A stretch of DNA of 64,000 bases, taken from positions 119,501 to 183,500 of the forward strand of contig JASJOG010000041.1 in NCBI GenBank assembly GCA_030142905.1, written 5' to 3'. Position numbers and translations under genes: made by a program. The notes under the pieces were generated by a model, which was given only the letters and a program-made list of their open reading frames with translations, had not been told where the DNA came from and did no database searches. The DNA comes from Heliopora coerulea. Taxonomy: Eukaryota; Cnidaria; Anthozoa; Scleralcyonacea; Helioporidae. Positions 53,501 to 64,000 of the stretch are shown here, in pieces (the stretch's first letter is position 1; each line of letters begins with the position of its first letter).

Positions 53501-55007
53501 GCTAGTAAAAGTAGCACATTATGCTACTAGCATTGCTCATTTTTAACCAAAATCATATTTTAACATATTTAATGTAGTATGTTAAAGTTTATCCTTGTTT
53601 GTAGTATGTTAAAATTTATCCTTGTTTTCGGAAATTATGCTTTCACAAATTAACTTTTTTAAGCTCGAAATTAAGTGCTGTTTTTCATGTAGTAAAGAAA
53701 GCAAAACATGTCATTGTTTCCAGCGTTGTCTAGCTTTTACTAGATTGCTCCCTATCCCCTGAAATGTTTTAAATACAACAACACAAAATTACACTGGTGC
53801 CTTGCTGTCATAGTGTCCTCAAAAAGCTCCCTGCTGCATTACACTTGCTTCCAAGTAATCATGTTAAATCAAGTAATCAAGTGAGCTTAAGAGGTAGCGT
53901 GAAATTTATTCACTTCTGTCACGATGCTGGAAGGAAACGCGATTGCACAGATAAAGTGCACATAGGTTCTATGTAAAACTATTCGTCAGTGGCTCATGCA
54001 TCAAACCCGTTTCTTCCTTCTCGTAAATAATTTTTGATGTATGCGTACTTTATTCAGTTTCGCAACAAAATTTTCCAAGAACGTTACCTTTTTCCCACCA
54101 AATTCTAGTAGAGAAATGTTTCCTCGGAAATGTTTGCTAGAGGATACTTTTTTTACGCACAACTTCCAAACATCACTCGCATTTTGCGAGTTTGCGAGTG
54201 CTAATTTCGAGCCCTGAGATGTTGTTGCAGTTGTTTCACTCCTTGACTTTTATCTCCAGAAAGTGCGCGAGTTTTACTTTTTTTTTTTTTCTCTCTCTCT
54301 TCATCGGACATAATCATGCAATTGTTTTCAGATGGTATGTTGAAATCGGCTGTTTCGATCTGCCAGTGCATACTTGCTTGGTAAGCTAAAAACAATAATT
54401 TACTCCACAACTTACTGAAAACTCCCAGGAGGAACTTTAAGTCCATTGGATGGATATGACTACACCAAAATTCTTCTAATCTTGGCATGATTGAAAAAAA
54501 ATGTGAAAATTTGAGTAGATATCGATTCTGATAGAAAATACTTACCAAATATTTTTTCTAGCCATCTCCCTTGCCTCTGCAACCTTAATTTTTTAATACC
54601 AAGACTACAAAACACTCAGTTGGTCAAAATATTTAGGTTTTGGTTCAGCTAAAAACATGCCTGTGGATGTGCGCCAGAAGACGTTTGCCAGGAGCATGGT
54701 AGCGTTTGAATAAATGAGATGCGCGAGGACACAAACATCAAAGCTGCCAACAGCGAATTGGACCTCTGGTTGATTATTTACTCTGTGGTTGAGACTAGTA
54801 CCTCGTAGAGAGAACACATCGAGGATTCCGATAGAGTACCTAGTACGATGGTACCTAGAGTACCTAGTCCGATAGAGTACCTCCACACCAGGGGGCATTC
54901 TCGAGGTCCAACCAACCCTTTGGGTCCCTGGTGAAAAGGAGTCCAATGAGTTGCCTGCTCCCTTGAGATAGATTTCTTGTTAGACTTTCCCTTTTTCCAT
55001 TACCCTT
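53501..55007. other. Intron of the host gene
   Basis: A segment at about 54694-54795 matches 58575-58690 in reverse complement (GTCCTCGCGCATCTCATT... block), so it is a short dispersed repeat. Polypyrimidine TTTTTTTTTTCTCTCTCTCT is at 54280-54300. No gene is seen. Confidence 0.4.
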
Positions 55008-55264
55008 GGATTTCAAAAATTTTTCTGCCATTTTACTGGTGGAAATTTTGACAAATCCGTGAGGCTGCTATATGATTGGTCAAAAGCTAGTGTCCAGTCC
55101 TACACATATTAAATATTTTCCCCAGTGCGCATTACTACTCTAGAAGATGCATAAAAGCAATACAAGACCAGCACAATTCTCTCAGAAGACTTAAAAGATT
55201 ATTCGACAAACAGGTGTGCCGAACTGTTTCTCGATACACACTCTCAACTCACTCGTGCGTTGTG
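55008..55264 (+). repeat. Right arm of the 257-bp inverted repeat pair
   Basis: It matches the left arm at 50606-50862 in reverse complement. Between the arms lie the retrotransposon relics and the foldback element. Confidence 0.7.
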
Positions 55265-56184
55265 GTAATCATTACATTATACATTCGCGGCCAGTACATC
55301 CACCTCATGTTTTACCCCCATTCTAGGAAAACCACATGGATCAAATTACTATAACACATGGCGCTAACAAAATCTGCAACTTTCCAGATTTTGTCACTGA
55401 GGAGTTGAAAGAAAGTGCCAAATGCATGTCTTGAATGAGTTTCCCAACGGATGACAAAACAGCTCGTCAAGAAGTTCCTACCAAACCTGACTGTGAACGA
55501 CCAAACGGATGTTGGCACAACCAGGGACGTAGCGTACACGCTACATAACGAAGAATATGGGTTACTGTGCTACTGTTTGGAAAATGTGATACTATATTCC
55601 ATACTCCACGCATGTCAGTTATCAGCAACATAGAACACGACCAGCACAAATTATTATCAGTATCGTGCGTGGATAAAACAACAGGAATATGAAAGTTTTT
55701 GTCGTTTACAAATTTTAATGTCCGCATTGTTTACAATCGTACATCCGAAAAACAGATTGATGCCTTTGTACACGAATTAAAGAAAATGCAAACTGTTTAT
55801 CAATTTTTGTTAACAGTTTTGATATTGTCAAAAATCTCTTATGGAAGTTTATACCGACGAACAGAACTGAAACAAAATTTTAACATCGATCAGTTTGCCA
55901 TTTTACCCTTTGCACAATAATTGACATAGCTGATCATTGGTCTATACATTGCCCTTTCAGGAAGCGCTTGCTACCCACCGACAGTGGCCCTGCTTAACTA
56001 CGTAAAATAAAACTGATTATCCTAAGAACAAAAACAGACTCCAAAGAACTCGTGAAGACATTCTTCCTGCTTCATAATTTTATCTATCTTCTTTAACAGG
56101 ATCAACATCATTTTAGGGCAGAGTCATACAGGTGCACGGTTAAAAAGGAGTAAATTGACGACGCTATTAATTTTTCTTTTATAG
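55265..56184. other. Intron of the host gene
   Basis: Short frames (55451-55633, 55699-55920) have no recognisable motif. The stretch ends in the acceptor TTTCTTTTATAG. Confidence 0.35.
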
Positions 56185-56369
56185 GATTCATTCTCTTCAG
56201 GCGCAGATCATTTCGTCAAAAACCATTTGGTTGAACCGCGTTCTGGAAATTTTACCTTTCTTTGGCACTGCCTTAATGTTTGGCATGTGACAAATAACGA
56301 AGAATCAAGAGTTGAGGATGCCCTGTATGGTCTCTTTCAAAGTATGTCTCATTTAGCTCATGAACCATG
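56185..56369 (+). CDS. Host gene exon (about 61 codons)
   Basis: The acceptor is TTTTTCTTTTATAG and the donor CCATG|GTAGGT. In phase 0 it reads DSFSSGADHFVKNHLVEPRS, then FTFLWHCLNVWHVTNN and VEDALYGLFQSMSHLAHEP, leaving TG. The sequence is clearly protein-like (helical, Trp-rich). I cannot place the family; a large scaffold or ubiquitin-ligase-like protein such as an RNF213 relative is only a guess. Confidence 0.65.
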
Positions 56370-56574
56370 GTAGGTGCCATAATCCGCTGAGTACTTACAT
56401 TCTGTTTACACTAAACTTTCTGGGTTGATAGTTTGGTCTGCTATTTTAGTTTCCTTCACCAATTTACTTTACTTACGATTTACCGTATGAGAGCGTTAGT
56501 CACTTTTGGCAATCATGAACATTTTTTTCGATTTTAAAAATTGCTCTTATCGCACTTACTCCTTCGTGATGCAG

Positions 56575-56742
56575 GTTGGATATTGTCGTTGCTTTTCACA
56601 TCCTCACTGACGCCTGTCGTTACAACACTCGTGTCTTGAATGCTTTCCAGTATCTAACATCCCTCGAGTTCCATGCAGTTTCAATACCGGTTGATTCGGT
56701 TCCTCTATGTGAAACCTGTTATTCCAGTTTCTCAAGCTCGTG
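56575..56742 (+). CDS. Host gene exon (about 56 codons)
   Basis: The acceptor is CTTCGTGATGCAG and the donor CTCGTG|GTAAGT. The leading G completes a Trp codon (TG+G) with the previous exon. It then reads LDIVVAFHILTDACRYNTRV, LNAFQYLTSLEFHAVSIPVD and a CETCYSSF pair, leaving TG. The CxxC near the end could be part of a zinc knuckle completed in a later exon. No further exon is seen in the window. Confidence 0.65.
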
Positions 56743-56949
56743 GTAAGTGTGCACCGTCATGATTTAAACAAAATCGTTCGAGAAAATTCGTCAAAAAAAG
56801 TCTGTTTCAAAACGCTAATATTAGACTTACGATTTAAGCCCTCGTTTAACTGTCGAAAACTGCTGTACGTACTGTCAATTGTAGCTGACAAAACGATAAG
56901 AATGATAGACTTGGTTTGTTTTGTTATAAAATAACGTGTATCGCACGCG
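56743..56949. other. Downstream intron start
   Basis: Non-coding sequence between the last visible exon and the THAP/SWIM/YqaJ copy. Confidence 0.4.
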
Positions 56950-57661
56950 TGCTCTAATAGACATTATGCATAATGATGTCACAGGCCTTGAAACGTGCGC
57001 TGAATTAGGGTCTTAATAGTTAAGAAGGTGAAAATATTTTTAACATGGCTACTGTCGAAGCTGAATGTGTTGAAGCTTTTTGTCGTCTTTCAGAGGTTGT
57101 TCAAACGAATGAAGACCCTAGTTCTTTTGAGAACTCTTGCCCGGGTGTTAGTACGTTTAACAACTCTGAAATGAACTGCAAGTCTTTGTATTCTTCGACG
57201 AATAAGGTGGCTAAAATAAGTGGTGTTTCTACGGACGTAACATTGATGTCCTAAACACCAACAGTCATGGTTGGACAAAATCCTTATTGAATTTACCAGT
57301 TTTTACCCATGAGAAACTGAAGAACAAGCTGGTTAAAAACAGCCGAACGATGCCTAACAATGTTGCTCCAAAAGCACATTGAAACATGAAAAAAGGTTAT
57401 GCGCTCAGGAAAGAAGGCTACGTAAAGAATATCCACGTCACGCCAAATGTTTCGGCTAGTAAATTATTGTTCTCGGTTAAAGCCCGGGTTAGCGCATCCA
57501 TGAAAAGTGTCAGCTACACTGTTTATGTCCATTTAAATCAGGCTGACGAGAAGTTGAATATGCAAAGTGTTGCTGTTAAGCAGGTCAAGGGGGGTGTTGC
57601 AAACATGTTGCTGCACTTTTATACTAGTTGGGCGGATATGTGCACGAATTGTGCGACGTGA
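56950..57661 (+). pseudogene. 5' part of a THAP/SWIM/YqaJ-type gene, forward copy (SWIM region)
   Basis: From the ATG at 57045 (MATVEAECVEAFCRLSEVVQ) the first frame runs to a stop near 57254. After a shift the text continues with SWLDKILIEF and, at 57386-57661, MKKGYALRKEGYVKNI, KARVSASMKSVSYTVYVHLN and VKQVKGGVANMLLHF. The last block corresponds to a SWIM zinc finger (CxC...CxH) in which the cysteines and the histidine have been lost. The 5' 250 bases match 63028-63290 in reverse complement. The downstream part of the protein resumes at about 61000, after an insertion. Confidence 0.55.
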
Positions 57662-57923
57662 GTTTAAAACCATGAAACATAGTAGGAAGAGATAACTTTA
57701 GGTGTTTAACAAGTATGGATATGGAGCCACCACGAAAAATTACGTGGTGGCAAGATATGTTGGGTATTCAAAATGACCACCATTTTGGACCGGAAGTAAA
57801 ATACTTGATGATGCAACCCAATTGTTTAAAATCGTTTCTTACAAATTCATTGTCCGCAGCATCTCAGAAGCTTGGGTTATAGATGAATGTTCGTCATGCT
57901 CCAAATTCAGAAAACGATTTCTG
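57662..57923. other. Insertion sequence, no gene
   Basis: This begins the 3.3-kb insertion that separates the two halves of the SWIM/YqaJ relic. Nothing is recognised. Confidence 0.4.
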
Positions 57924-57996
57924 AGCCCCAGATCGGAATCGAACCCGCAACCTTCTGATGACCGGTGTGACGCTCTAACCATTAAGCTACTGAGAC
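57924..57996 (-). mobile_element. tRNA-like sequence (diverged copy)
   Basis: The minus strand has box A TAGCTTAATGG and box B GGTTCGATTCC with fitting arms, and the same flanking block ending in GAAATCGTTTTCTGAATTTGG. It is a diverged relative of the copies in the palindrome downstream. The anticodon loop lacks a proper U33. Confidence 0.55.
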
Positions 57997-59146
57997 TCAG
58001 ATACCGAGCTCAGGTTAAAATCATCCAAGATATGTCCAAGTTTCCACATTTCCAACATACATCGCATAACGAAGCTGCGCCTTTAAATATGGCAAAAATT
58101 ATTGCTTTGCGTGACCGAAAAAGGTTTTCTCCGCCCCTGGCTTGAACACGTTTACCACTGCAGCACCGTCAATGATAGAGACGTCAATAGCACGGGGGAC
58201 TTTACTTTGCTGATTAGTAGAAGCTTCTAGACTGTCATCTATATCAGATTTCTTCTTGGGTAGACGCATTTTACCAAGATGGGATAAAGGTGGTAGACAT
58301 CCCTGGTTCTCGTGCTTGAAGAACTAGCCTAAGTCACCATGCCTCGACTGATTGAATACGTAGAGCCTGGCGAAAATTAAGCAGTCGTATTTCATAGATG
58401 AAAGTTGTTGTGCTGTCTTTCATGGTGCTGTCGGTGGGTGCGACTTGAAAAAACTGAGTTTGTTTCTCTTTATCGGGTCACACATCGCGATCTTTTTCGA
58501 TGTACGAGACACTCAGCTATGAAGGTGTTGCATTGCTCCATACCAATGGTCTCTATCTACCGTAAACTTGTAACAGCCACAGAGTAAATAGTCTACCAGA
58601 GGTCCAACTCACTGTCGGCTGCTTTGATGTTCGTGTCCTCGCGCATGTTATTAGTTCAAACGCTGCCATGTTCCTGGCAAGCGTCTAGCCCACTGTCCTC
58701 TAAGTCAGTGGTCTAGCTCTCGCCGAGTGTAGGTATGTGTTCTATAGCTTTCATGCTCGTCTGAACTGAATTTTTGCATGATTGAAGTGGTTTTACCGTC
58801 TTCGTCAACCTTCAGTGTGATCGCAAGGCCAGAAGAGGCAAGCCAAAAAATTGCTCGGTTTAATGTTTGAGAAACATGAGAGCTTGGATATATTAAGGTA
58901 GATGAACGATCTTCAAGCTCGATACTCAGAAAATGATTTCTGAGCCTCAGACGGGGATCGAACCCGCAACCTTCTGATGACCGGTAAATCATTTTCTGAG
59001 TATCGAGCTTGAAGATCGTTCATCTACCTTATATCCAAGCTCTCATGTTTCTCGAACATTAAACCGCATCAATCATTATTAATATATAGTGGCTTTCGCT
59101 TAGGTCGCCCATATATATCGAACTTGCACCCTAGCTTACCATCTGA

Positions 59147-59218
59147 GTCTTGGTAGCTCAATGGTTAGAGCGTCTTACCGGTCATCAGAAGGTTGCGGGT
59201 TCGATCCCCGTCTGGGGC
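59147..59218 (+). mobile_element. tRNA-like unit in the left arm
   Basis: A 72-base unit with a pairing acceptor stem (GTCTTGG/CTGGGGC with wobbles), box A TAGCTCAATGG, box B GGTTCGATCCC and a paired T stem. The anticodon loop CCGGTCA would present GGT (Thr) but has C at position 33 and a mismatch in the anticodon stem. It is therefore probably a pseudo-tRNA or SINE head rather than a translating tRNA. Confidence 0.6.
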
Positions 59219-59755
59219 TCAGAAATCATTTTCCGAGTATCGAGCTTGAAGATCGTTCATCTACCTTAAAAAATTGCTCATAAGCACATGTATACCAGTT
59301 GATCTTTTACAGTCAAACCGGATGTTCGTGTATAGCCAACTTTTCGATGTTGCGTAGCAACAATGCAATCTTCATTTAGCAAGTTCGTCAAGGAATTTGC
59401 AACTTGCTAGTCAACCAAGAAGCATTTTACCCGAAGGGTGGACAACGCAACATCAGATAAAACATGATTCAAGTTATTGTGAGGTACTTAAATGAAATAA
59501 CTTGAATCATGTTTTATCTGATGTTGCGTTGTCCGCCCTTCAGGTAACATGCTTCTCGGTTGACTTGCAAGTTGCAAATTCCTTGACAAACTTGCTAAAT
59601 GAAGATTGCATTGTTGCTACGCATCATCGAAAAGTTGGCTATACACGAACATCCGGTTTGACTGTAAAAGATCAACTGGTATACATGTGCTTATGAGCAA
59701 TTTTTTAAGGTAGATGAACGATCTTCAAGCTCGATACTCGGAAAATGATTTCTGA

Positions 59756-59827
59756 GCCCCAGACGGGGATCGAACCCGCAACCTTCTGATGACCGGTAAG
59801 ACGCTCTAACCATTGAGCTACCAAGAC
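59756..59827 (-). mobile_element. tRNA-like unit in the right arm
   Basis: It is the exact mirror of the unit at 59147-59218, on the minus strand. Confidence 0.6.
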
Positions 59828-60111
59828 TCAGATGGTAAGCTAGGGTGCAAGTTCGATATATATGGGCGACCTAAGCGGAAGCCACTATATATTAATAATG
59901 ATTGATGCGGTTTAATGTTCGAGAAACATGAGAGCTTGGATATAAGGTAGATGAACGATCTTCAAGCTCGATACTCAGAAAATGATTTACCGGTCATCAG
60001 AAGGTTGCGGGTTCGATCCCCGTCTGAGGCTCAGAAATCATTTTCTGAGTATCGAGCTTGAAGATCGTTCATCTACCTTAATATATCCAAGCTCTCATGT
60101 TTCTCGAACAT

Positions 60112-60980
60112 CCGGTTTGACTGTAACAGTTTTTGACTTGTTTAAAATCGTAGTAAGATTAACAAGAATTCAGCACATGTTTGAATCCCATCGAGCGTTG
60201 TCAACACGTTCGTACGATATTTGTAAATTGTGGAGTAAATTTTATTTTGTAAGCTCACTGAACAAATACCCCTTGATAGGTTTGAAAACGTAATTTCAAT
60301 GTACCAGTTTAGTACTACAATCAAACTTTACTTTGTTTACATATAAATGGCAAAAATTCGTATGAGGTCAAAACTGCCGGGGGAACTTGCCAGAACATGG
60401 CGGCCAGCGCATGCGCATAAAAAATCTGGGACAAATTTTCACGCGAGTTGGACCTCTGGTTGATTATTTACTCAATGTAACAGCAGTTAGTCCAGCAATT
60501 TCTTCGGTGTCCGGGACTATCAGATCTAGATATTCCACCAATGAAGTGTTCCCTAGATCTTAAATTGTTGCTACAAGGGATTTGACATCTTTGAAAAACG
60601 ATGCTTGGAAGCTTCATTGTACTTCATGATGACGTTCCCTCAGATTGTCACCAATTTTTATTGAGTTATTTACACTTCCGGTAAAAGAACTAGGTACTTC
60701 CTGTCAACACGGACATAACACAAAATATTCAAAAACGTCAATTATAAAATTACTCGCTGAATTGTGTCGATAAATCAAATCTGTAGGTATAAAAATAGCC
60801 TTTTCTAAACCCAATTTGAATTAACTTCAAGCATTTTAAAGTAGTTGTGATGAGGGCGCTTTTCACTTCCGGTAAAGATGGCGGCCGTTTTAATAGCCTC
60901 CTTTTACTCGCTTCTCCAGCAAAATACGCGATGGCTCCATATCAGACATTCATCAGTATGACAAAACCATCATTTTTACA
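60112..60980. other. Insertion sequence, no gene
   Basis: No supported feature. GGACCTCTGGTTGATTATTTACTC near 60449 recurs at about 54760, a fragment of the short dispersed repeat noted there. Confidence 0.35.
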
Positions 60981-62283
60981 AAATATGGCGATTTTGACCC
61001 TAAAGTGCACAATCCGATCCAAATTCTACTCGTATACACTGTGTTGGACTTTGTGAATTTATATATTAAAGAAGTCCTTGCAGAGCTAACATGCACACAG
61101 GTGGCTCAGAAGTGGAGTGTGCCTTCTGGATGCTCTAAAACCCTCAAGGAATCTGTAAAGTTTGAGGATTTATTGTTTGAAAAAGCTGATGTCGACAAAC
61201 CAAACAAGAGGCACTGTGTAAGAGGTATTAGAGAGTCGTATTGTGCTACAATACCTTTTGCTAAAACTGTTACTGCAGAAGAAATAAAACTTATGGCCAA
61301 TGCATTTAGAAATGTCAACCGTGCATCATTGTTTTGTGAAGCAATAGAATCAAACAATTATAAACCATGTAAAGTATTTCAGACATCGTGTACTCAAGTA
61401 AAGAGAAAATGTGATAACCTTGCCCGATTAAGATGTTAGCCACCATTCCATACATGAAACATCAATTACTGATGAACTGTTTACGTATGTCCCAAATGAT
61501 TACACTCCATCAAATTGTAGCCAAGAACAATTAAGTGAAATGATCGGAAAGGTCTGAGTAGTGCCGAAATGTAAAGAGTAGTTTTCTAACGTTTCGAACG
61601 AAAGCCCTTCGACAGAGAGAAAAGATTTCAACAGTGCCTGCGCAGCATTCTATTTTATTTCAAGAACAATTAAACCTGTTGATACAGACTGTTGGTGTAA
61701 CTGTGTCCACTGCCAAAAAGATTTCCTCAAGCACAATGCAACAAAGCCATAATTCAGAATGGTGTACTGAGCGCTCTAAGAGAGTTACCTCTTCTGTCTT
61801 TGGAAAAGTCATGAATCGTAGGAAATCGACCTATCCAAAATCACTTGTGGAATCAATAACAAACAAGGTAAAACCCTCTGTACACCAGCCTCACTAAAAT
61901 AGGGTATCGACAATGAGGAACAAGCTTTAAAAGTATTCAAAGAGAAATGTGCAGACAAGAATCTAGAAATTAAAAACTTTGGATTAATTGTTAGTCTGAA
62001 GTGACTATGGCTTGGCTGTAGTTCTGATGGGATTGTGTTCCAGAACGGCGTTCCAATTAGCTGTGTCGCGGTGATATGCCCATATGCAGAGAAAGACAAT
62101 ACTGTACAAGAAGCTGTGCAGGATAAATCTTTTTATTTGCAACAAACTGAAAATGGTTTAAAACGTAAGACAAAACATGGATATTCCTGTCAATGTCAAG
62201 GTGTATTGCACATCACAGGACTTGACCGGATCGACTTAGTAGTTTTTGTAGTCTTTATTCTACCATTAATTAATAAAACTTGA
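60981..62283 (+). pseudogene. 3' part of the THAP/SWIM/YqaJ-type gene (YqaJ nuclease domain), forward copy
   Basis: The first piece (61050-61439) reads EVLAELTCTQVAQKWSVPSG and continues with a helical linker. After small insertions the text at 61634-61890 gives SKRVTSSVFGKVMNRRKSTY, the N-terminal helix of YqaJ/lambda-exonuclease-type recombinases. After further shifts come a GCSSDGIV-like block near 62020 and CPYAEKDNTVQEAVQDKSFY with a QCQGVLHITGLD block at 62080-62230, matching the D-(G)-(EIK)-(Q) order of the fold. The protein would be a transposon-linked nuclease. Multiple shifts and stops show that it is dead. Confidence 0.6.
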
Positions 62284-62589
62284 TTATAATAAAATTTGGA
62301 ATGACCCAACATTTTTGTAGTCACATGTGGTCAAAGTCTCTTCTTAGATTGCTTGCAATCAATGAAACAGTTTAAGAGTATAATAGTTGTTGGTCCCTAC
62401 CTTCAGTAAGCTAGGTAAATTTATAAGTATATTATTTAATTCTTCTGATTTAAAATCAAAGGTGGCAATAAGTTTGTAAGGTAACAGCAAATGACCCATA
62501 TTTTGTTTAAATCTACTGCCATAGCAATACGAAATACTGTACTCAGAATTCTAAAATTCTTAATTCTGGCAATTGCAAAGTTGAGTTCG
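62284..62589. other. Junction of the two convergent copies, no gene
   Basis: AT-rich sequence where the forward and reverse copies meet. Nothing further is seen. Confidence 0.35.
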
Positions 62590-63208
62590 TAAGAGCTGTA
62601 TTTTCATTTGTTTGTGATTGCTCGTCTAGTGTCACAGTATTTATATCGTCCTAAGCACTATCAATTTCTGAAAACAGTCCACATCTACCAACTTTCAGCT
62701 TATTTGTGTTTGATGCCAGAGGAGTTCTGTTTCTAGTTTTTACTGTTGGACGGGGATTCGTTGGAGTAGGTTTAATCGTCTTTGGAACAATCGTTGGCAG
62801 CTTATTCTTGTAGGTTATTTTTACCCCGGGAAAATGTGCAGAACCAATTCGGTGGCCGATTGTTGGGGAAAAATCCTTTCTTGAAAAAATGTTTATCCAC
62901 TTCTTTAGAAGTTCCTTTGCCTCCTCACTTTTCCATTAGGAAAGTTGTAAAATGACAGCTCTGGATTTCTTTTATTGTTGTTGAAACATTCAGGCACACA
63001 GCACTTAAAGCCACCATTAAACACCCCTTCTTTTGGCTGCCTTATTCGTCGAAGAATACGGAGTCTCGCAGTTCATTTCAGGGTTGTCATACGTTCGAAC
63101 ACCCGGGCAAGAGTTCTCAACAAAACTAGGGTCTTCATTCGTTTGAACAACCTCTGAAAGACGACGAAGAGCTTCAACACATTCAGCTTCGACAGTAGCC
63201 ATGTTCAA
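62590..63208 (-). pseudogene. THAP-domain 5' part of the same gene family, reverse copy
   Basis: From the ATG at 63208 (MATVEAECVEALRRLSEVVQ) the frame matches the forward copy at 57045 for about 55 codons. It then shifts into FNGGFKCCVPECFNNN, SFYNFPNGK, a W-I-N-I-F block, RKDFSPTIGHRIGSAHFPG and NKLPTIVP. This is the THAP zinc-finger order (C-x4-C, F-x-x-F-P, W, F-S-x, R-x-C-S-x-H-F, P). The third zinc ligand Cys is Gly here. THAP domains bind the ends of P-element/Kolobok-type transposons and are also found in host genes. Confidence 0.6.
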
Positions 63209-63300
63209 AATATTTTCACCTCAACTATTAAGCCCAAATTCAGCGCACGCTTCAAGGCCTGTGACGTCATTGTTCATAATGTCTATTGGTTAGTTAATAC
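63209..63300 (-). repeat. 5' flank shared by both copies
   Basis: The block ACATTATG-ACAATGACGTCACA-GGCCTTGAAG-CGTGCGCTGAATT-GGG is found here in reverse and at 56960-57010 in forward direction. It is the likely promoter region or terminal repeat of the element. Confidence 0.55.
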
Positions 63301-63599
63301 CCTTGTTTGGATCACAGCATGCAAACACGAAAAATTTCCCGCCAGCAGTGTACAGATGTTTGTGTTACACATTCAGTCATTATTTTATAAAATTGATACG
63401 TATTGGCTTTTGTGTGTTTGAATATCGCTAGACTGGGATGATGCTCGAGTCTCGAAAAGCTAAAAACACTAGCCAAGCAGTTCGTGCTTTTTACGCTTTT
63501 CTCAAGTCTCGCAACATACCGCGTGTTTGGATCACAGTGTCCAAACACAGGAATCTGTTTGGTATTTCTTAAATCCAGTATTGTTTAGCAGATTTAATA
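63301..63599. other. Spacer without gene
   Basis: Only short chance frames are present. GTGTTTGGATCACAG-GT-AAACAC words occur twice, at about 63303 and 63520. Confidence 0.35.
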
Positions 63600-63642
63600 A
63601 TAATTATAATAATAATAATAACAACAATAACAATAATAATTA
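63600..63642. repeat. (AAT)n microsatellite
   Basis: Tandem AAT and AAC units, about 12 in all. Confidence 0.8.
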
Positions 63643-63970
63643 TGTATGAACATCGAGCTGAGAATGTGACAGAAAAAGTGAAGGAATGGAATGTAAAAAT
63701 CCAGGCAGACAATGTAATAGTGTATTCATAACCGGATATATTACTAATGGATGAGGGAACAAGAAAGCGCCTTATTATCGATGTATCTTGCCCATTTGAT
63801 ACAAGACTGAAAGAAAAAGAGAAAGAGAAGGTCGAGAAATATCAGGATTTGAAAAGGGAAATGAATCTGGCAATGTAATGAAGTCAAAGTCGTACCCATT
63901 ATAAGTGGAATACTGGGCACAATAACTTTAGCACTACACAGAAATCTTGTTTATTGGGATCAGCGAGGGT
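63643..63970 (+). pseudogene. C-terminal end of an RT polyprotein (R2/type-1-like)
   Basis: At 63750-63878 the translation reads RLIIDVSCPFDTRLKEKEKE, followed by KYQDLKREM. After a shift it continues with KVVPIISGILGTITLALHRN. The order I-D-V-x-CP-x-D, K-E-K-x-x-K-Y-x-x-L, V-x-P-I-x-x-G-x-L-G-T defines the C-terminus of R2-like and related retrotransposon proteins. The upstream 100 bases (ENVTEKVKEWNVKI) fit the same element. The palm domain is missing. Confidence 0.65.
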
Positions 63971-64000
63971 AATAAGGAAGGTGATTAATATCTGAGGCCA

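Larger units (their letters stand above)
58863..60111. repeat. 1.25-kb nested palindrome containing tRNA-like sequences
   Basis: Positions 58863-59478 and 59496-60111 are reverse complements in perfect register (position sum 118974), with 616-base arms and a 17-base spacer. Only scattered mismatches are visible. Each arm is itself folded: CGGTTTAATGTT-GAGAAACATG... and GAACGATCTTCAAGCTCGATAC appear in both directions inside one arm. The arms hold one full tRNA-like unit each and one half unit each. Confidence 0.85.

Noticed and set aside
59147..59218. Functional tRNA-Thr(GGT)
   Set aside because: C at position 33, a mismatch in the anticodon stem and amplification in a palindrome argue for a pseudo-tRNA or SINE head. 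A tRNAscan-SE score would decide.

Overview
This window looks like a chromosomal segment of an invertebrate animal, most likely an anthozoan cnidarian such as a stony coral. That guess rests on spliced exons with GT-AG introns, dense CR1/L2-like retrotransposons, MITEs, tRNA-derived repeats and a decayed Polinton/Maverick-type virus. No species can be named from sequence alone.

Positions 577-17136 hold one integrated, decayed Polinton/adintovirus-like DNA virus with about 22 recognisable genes. Those at 577-11526 read leftward: a type-B DNA polymerase fused to an SF1 helicase, an AT-hook/zinc-finger protein, a zinc-ribbon protein, small membrane proteins, a BRO-N + VRR-NUC nuclease fusion, a second BRO-N protein, a fibre/lectin-like protein and a large conserved protein. 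Those at 11556-17136 read rightward: penton-like protein, retrovirus-type integrase with chromodomain, acidic protein, hydrophobic protein, double-jelly-roll major capsid protein, packaging ATPase and an accessory protein. The two arms meet at a 29-bp divergent promoter. Nearly every gene has a short AT-rich TATATA-like box within about 30 bases of its start codon. Most genes carry one or two frameshifts or single-base stops, so this copy is not functional as read. Its left end is cut by a non-LTR retrotransposon (1-576), and no terminal inverted repeats are visible.

Positions 17137-31500 are host DNA and transposon relics: a PIF/Harbinger N-terminus, then a long L2/CR1-like retrotransposon (about 22990-29090) with an esterase ORF1, an endonuclease and a reverse transcriptase. 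That element is interrupted by a MITE-like repeat and by a 1.9-kb insertion that contains a tyrosine-recombinase relic.

Positions 31521-56742 hold exons of one forward-strand host gene that I could not identify. Reading phase agrees across nearly all the splice junctions I could read. The large introns are filled with inverted SINE heads, foldback elements, a hAT MITE with a perfect 8-bp target duplication, retrotransposon tails and a pair of 257-bp inverted repeats.

Positions 56950-63300 hold two convergent, degraded copies of a THAP/SWIM/YqaJ gene. One is split by an insertion that contains a 1.25-kb nested palindrome built from tRNA-like sequences. The window closes with another retrotransposon C-terminal relic.
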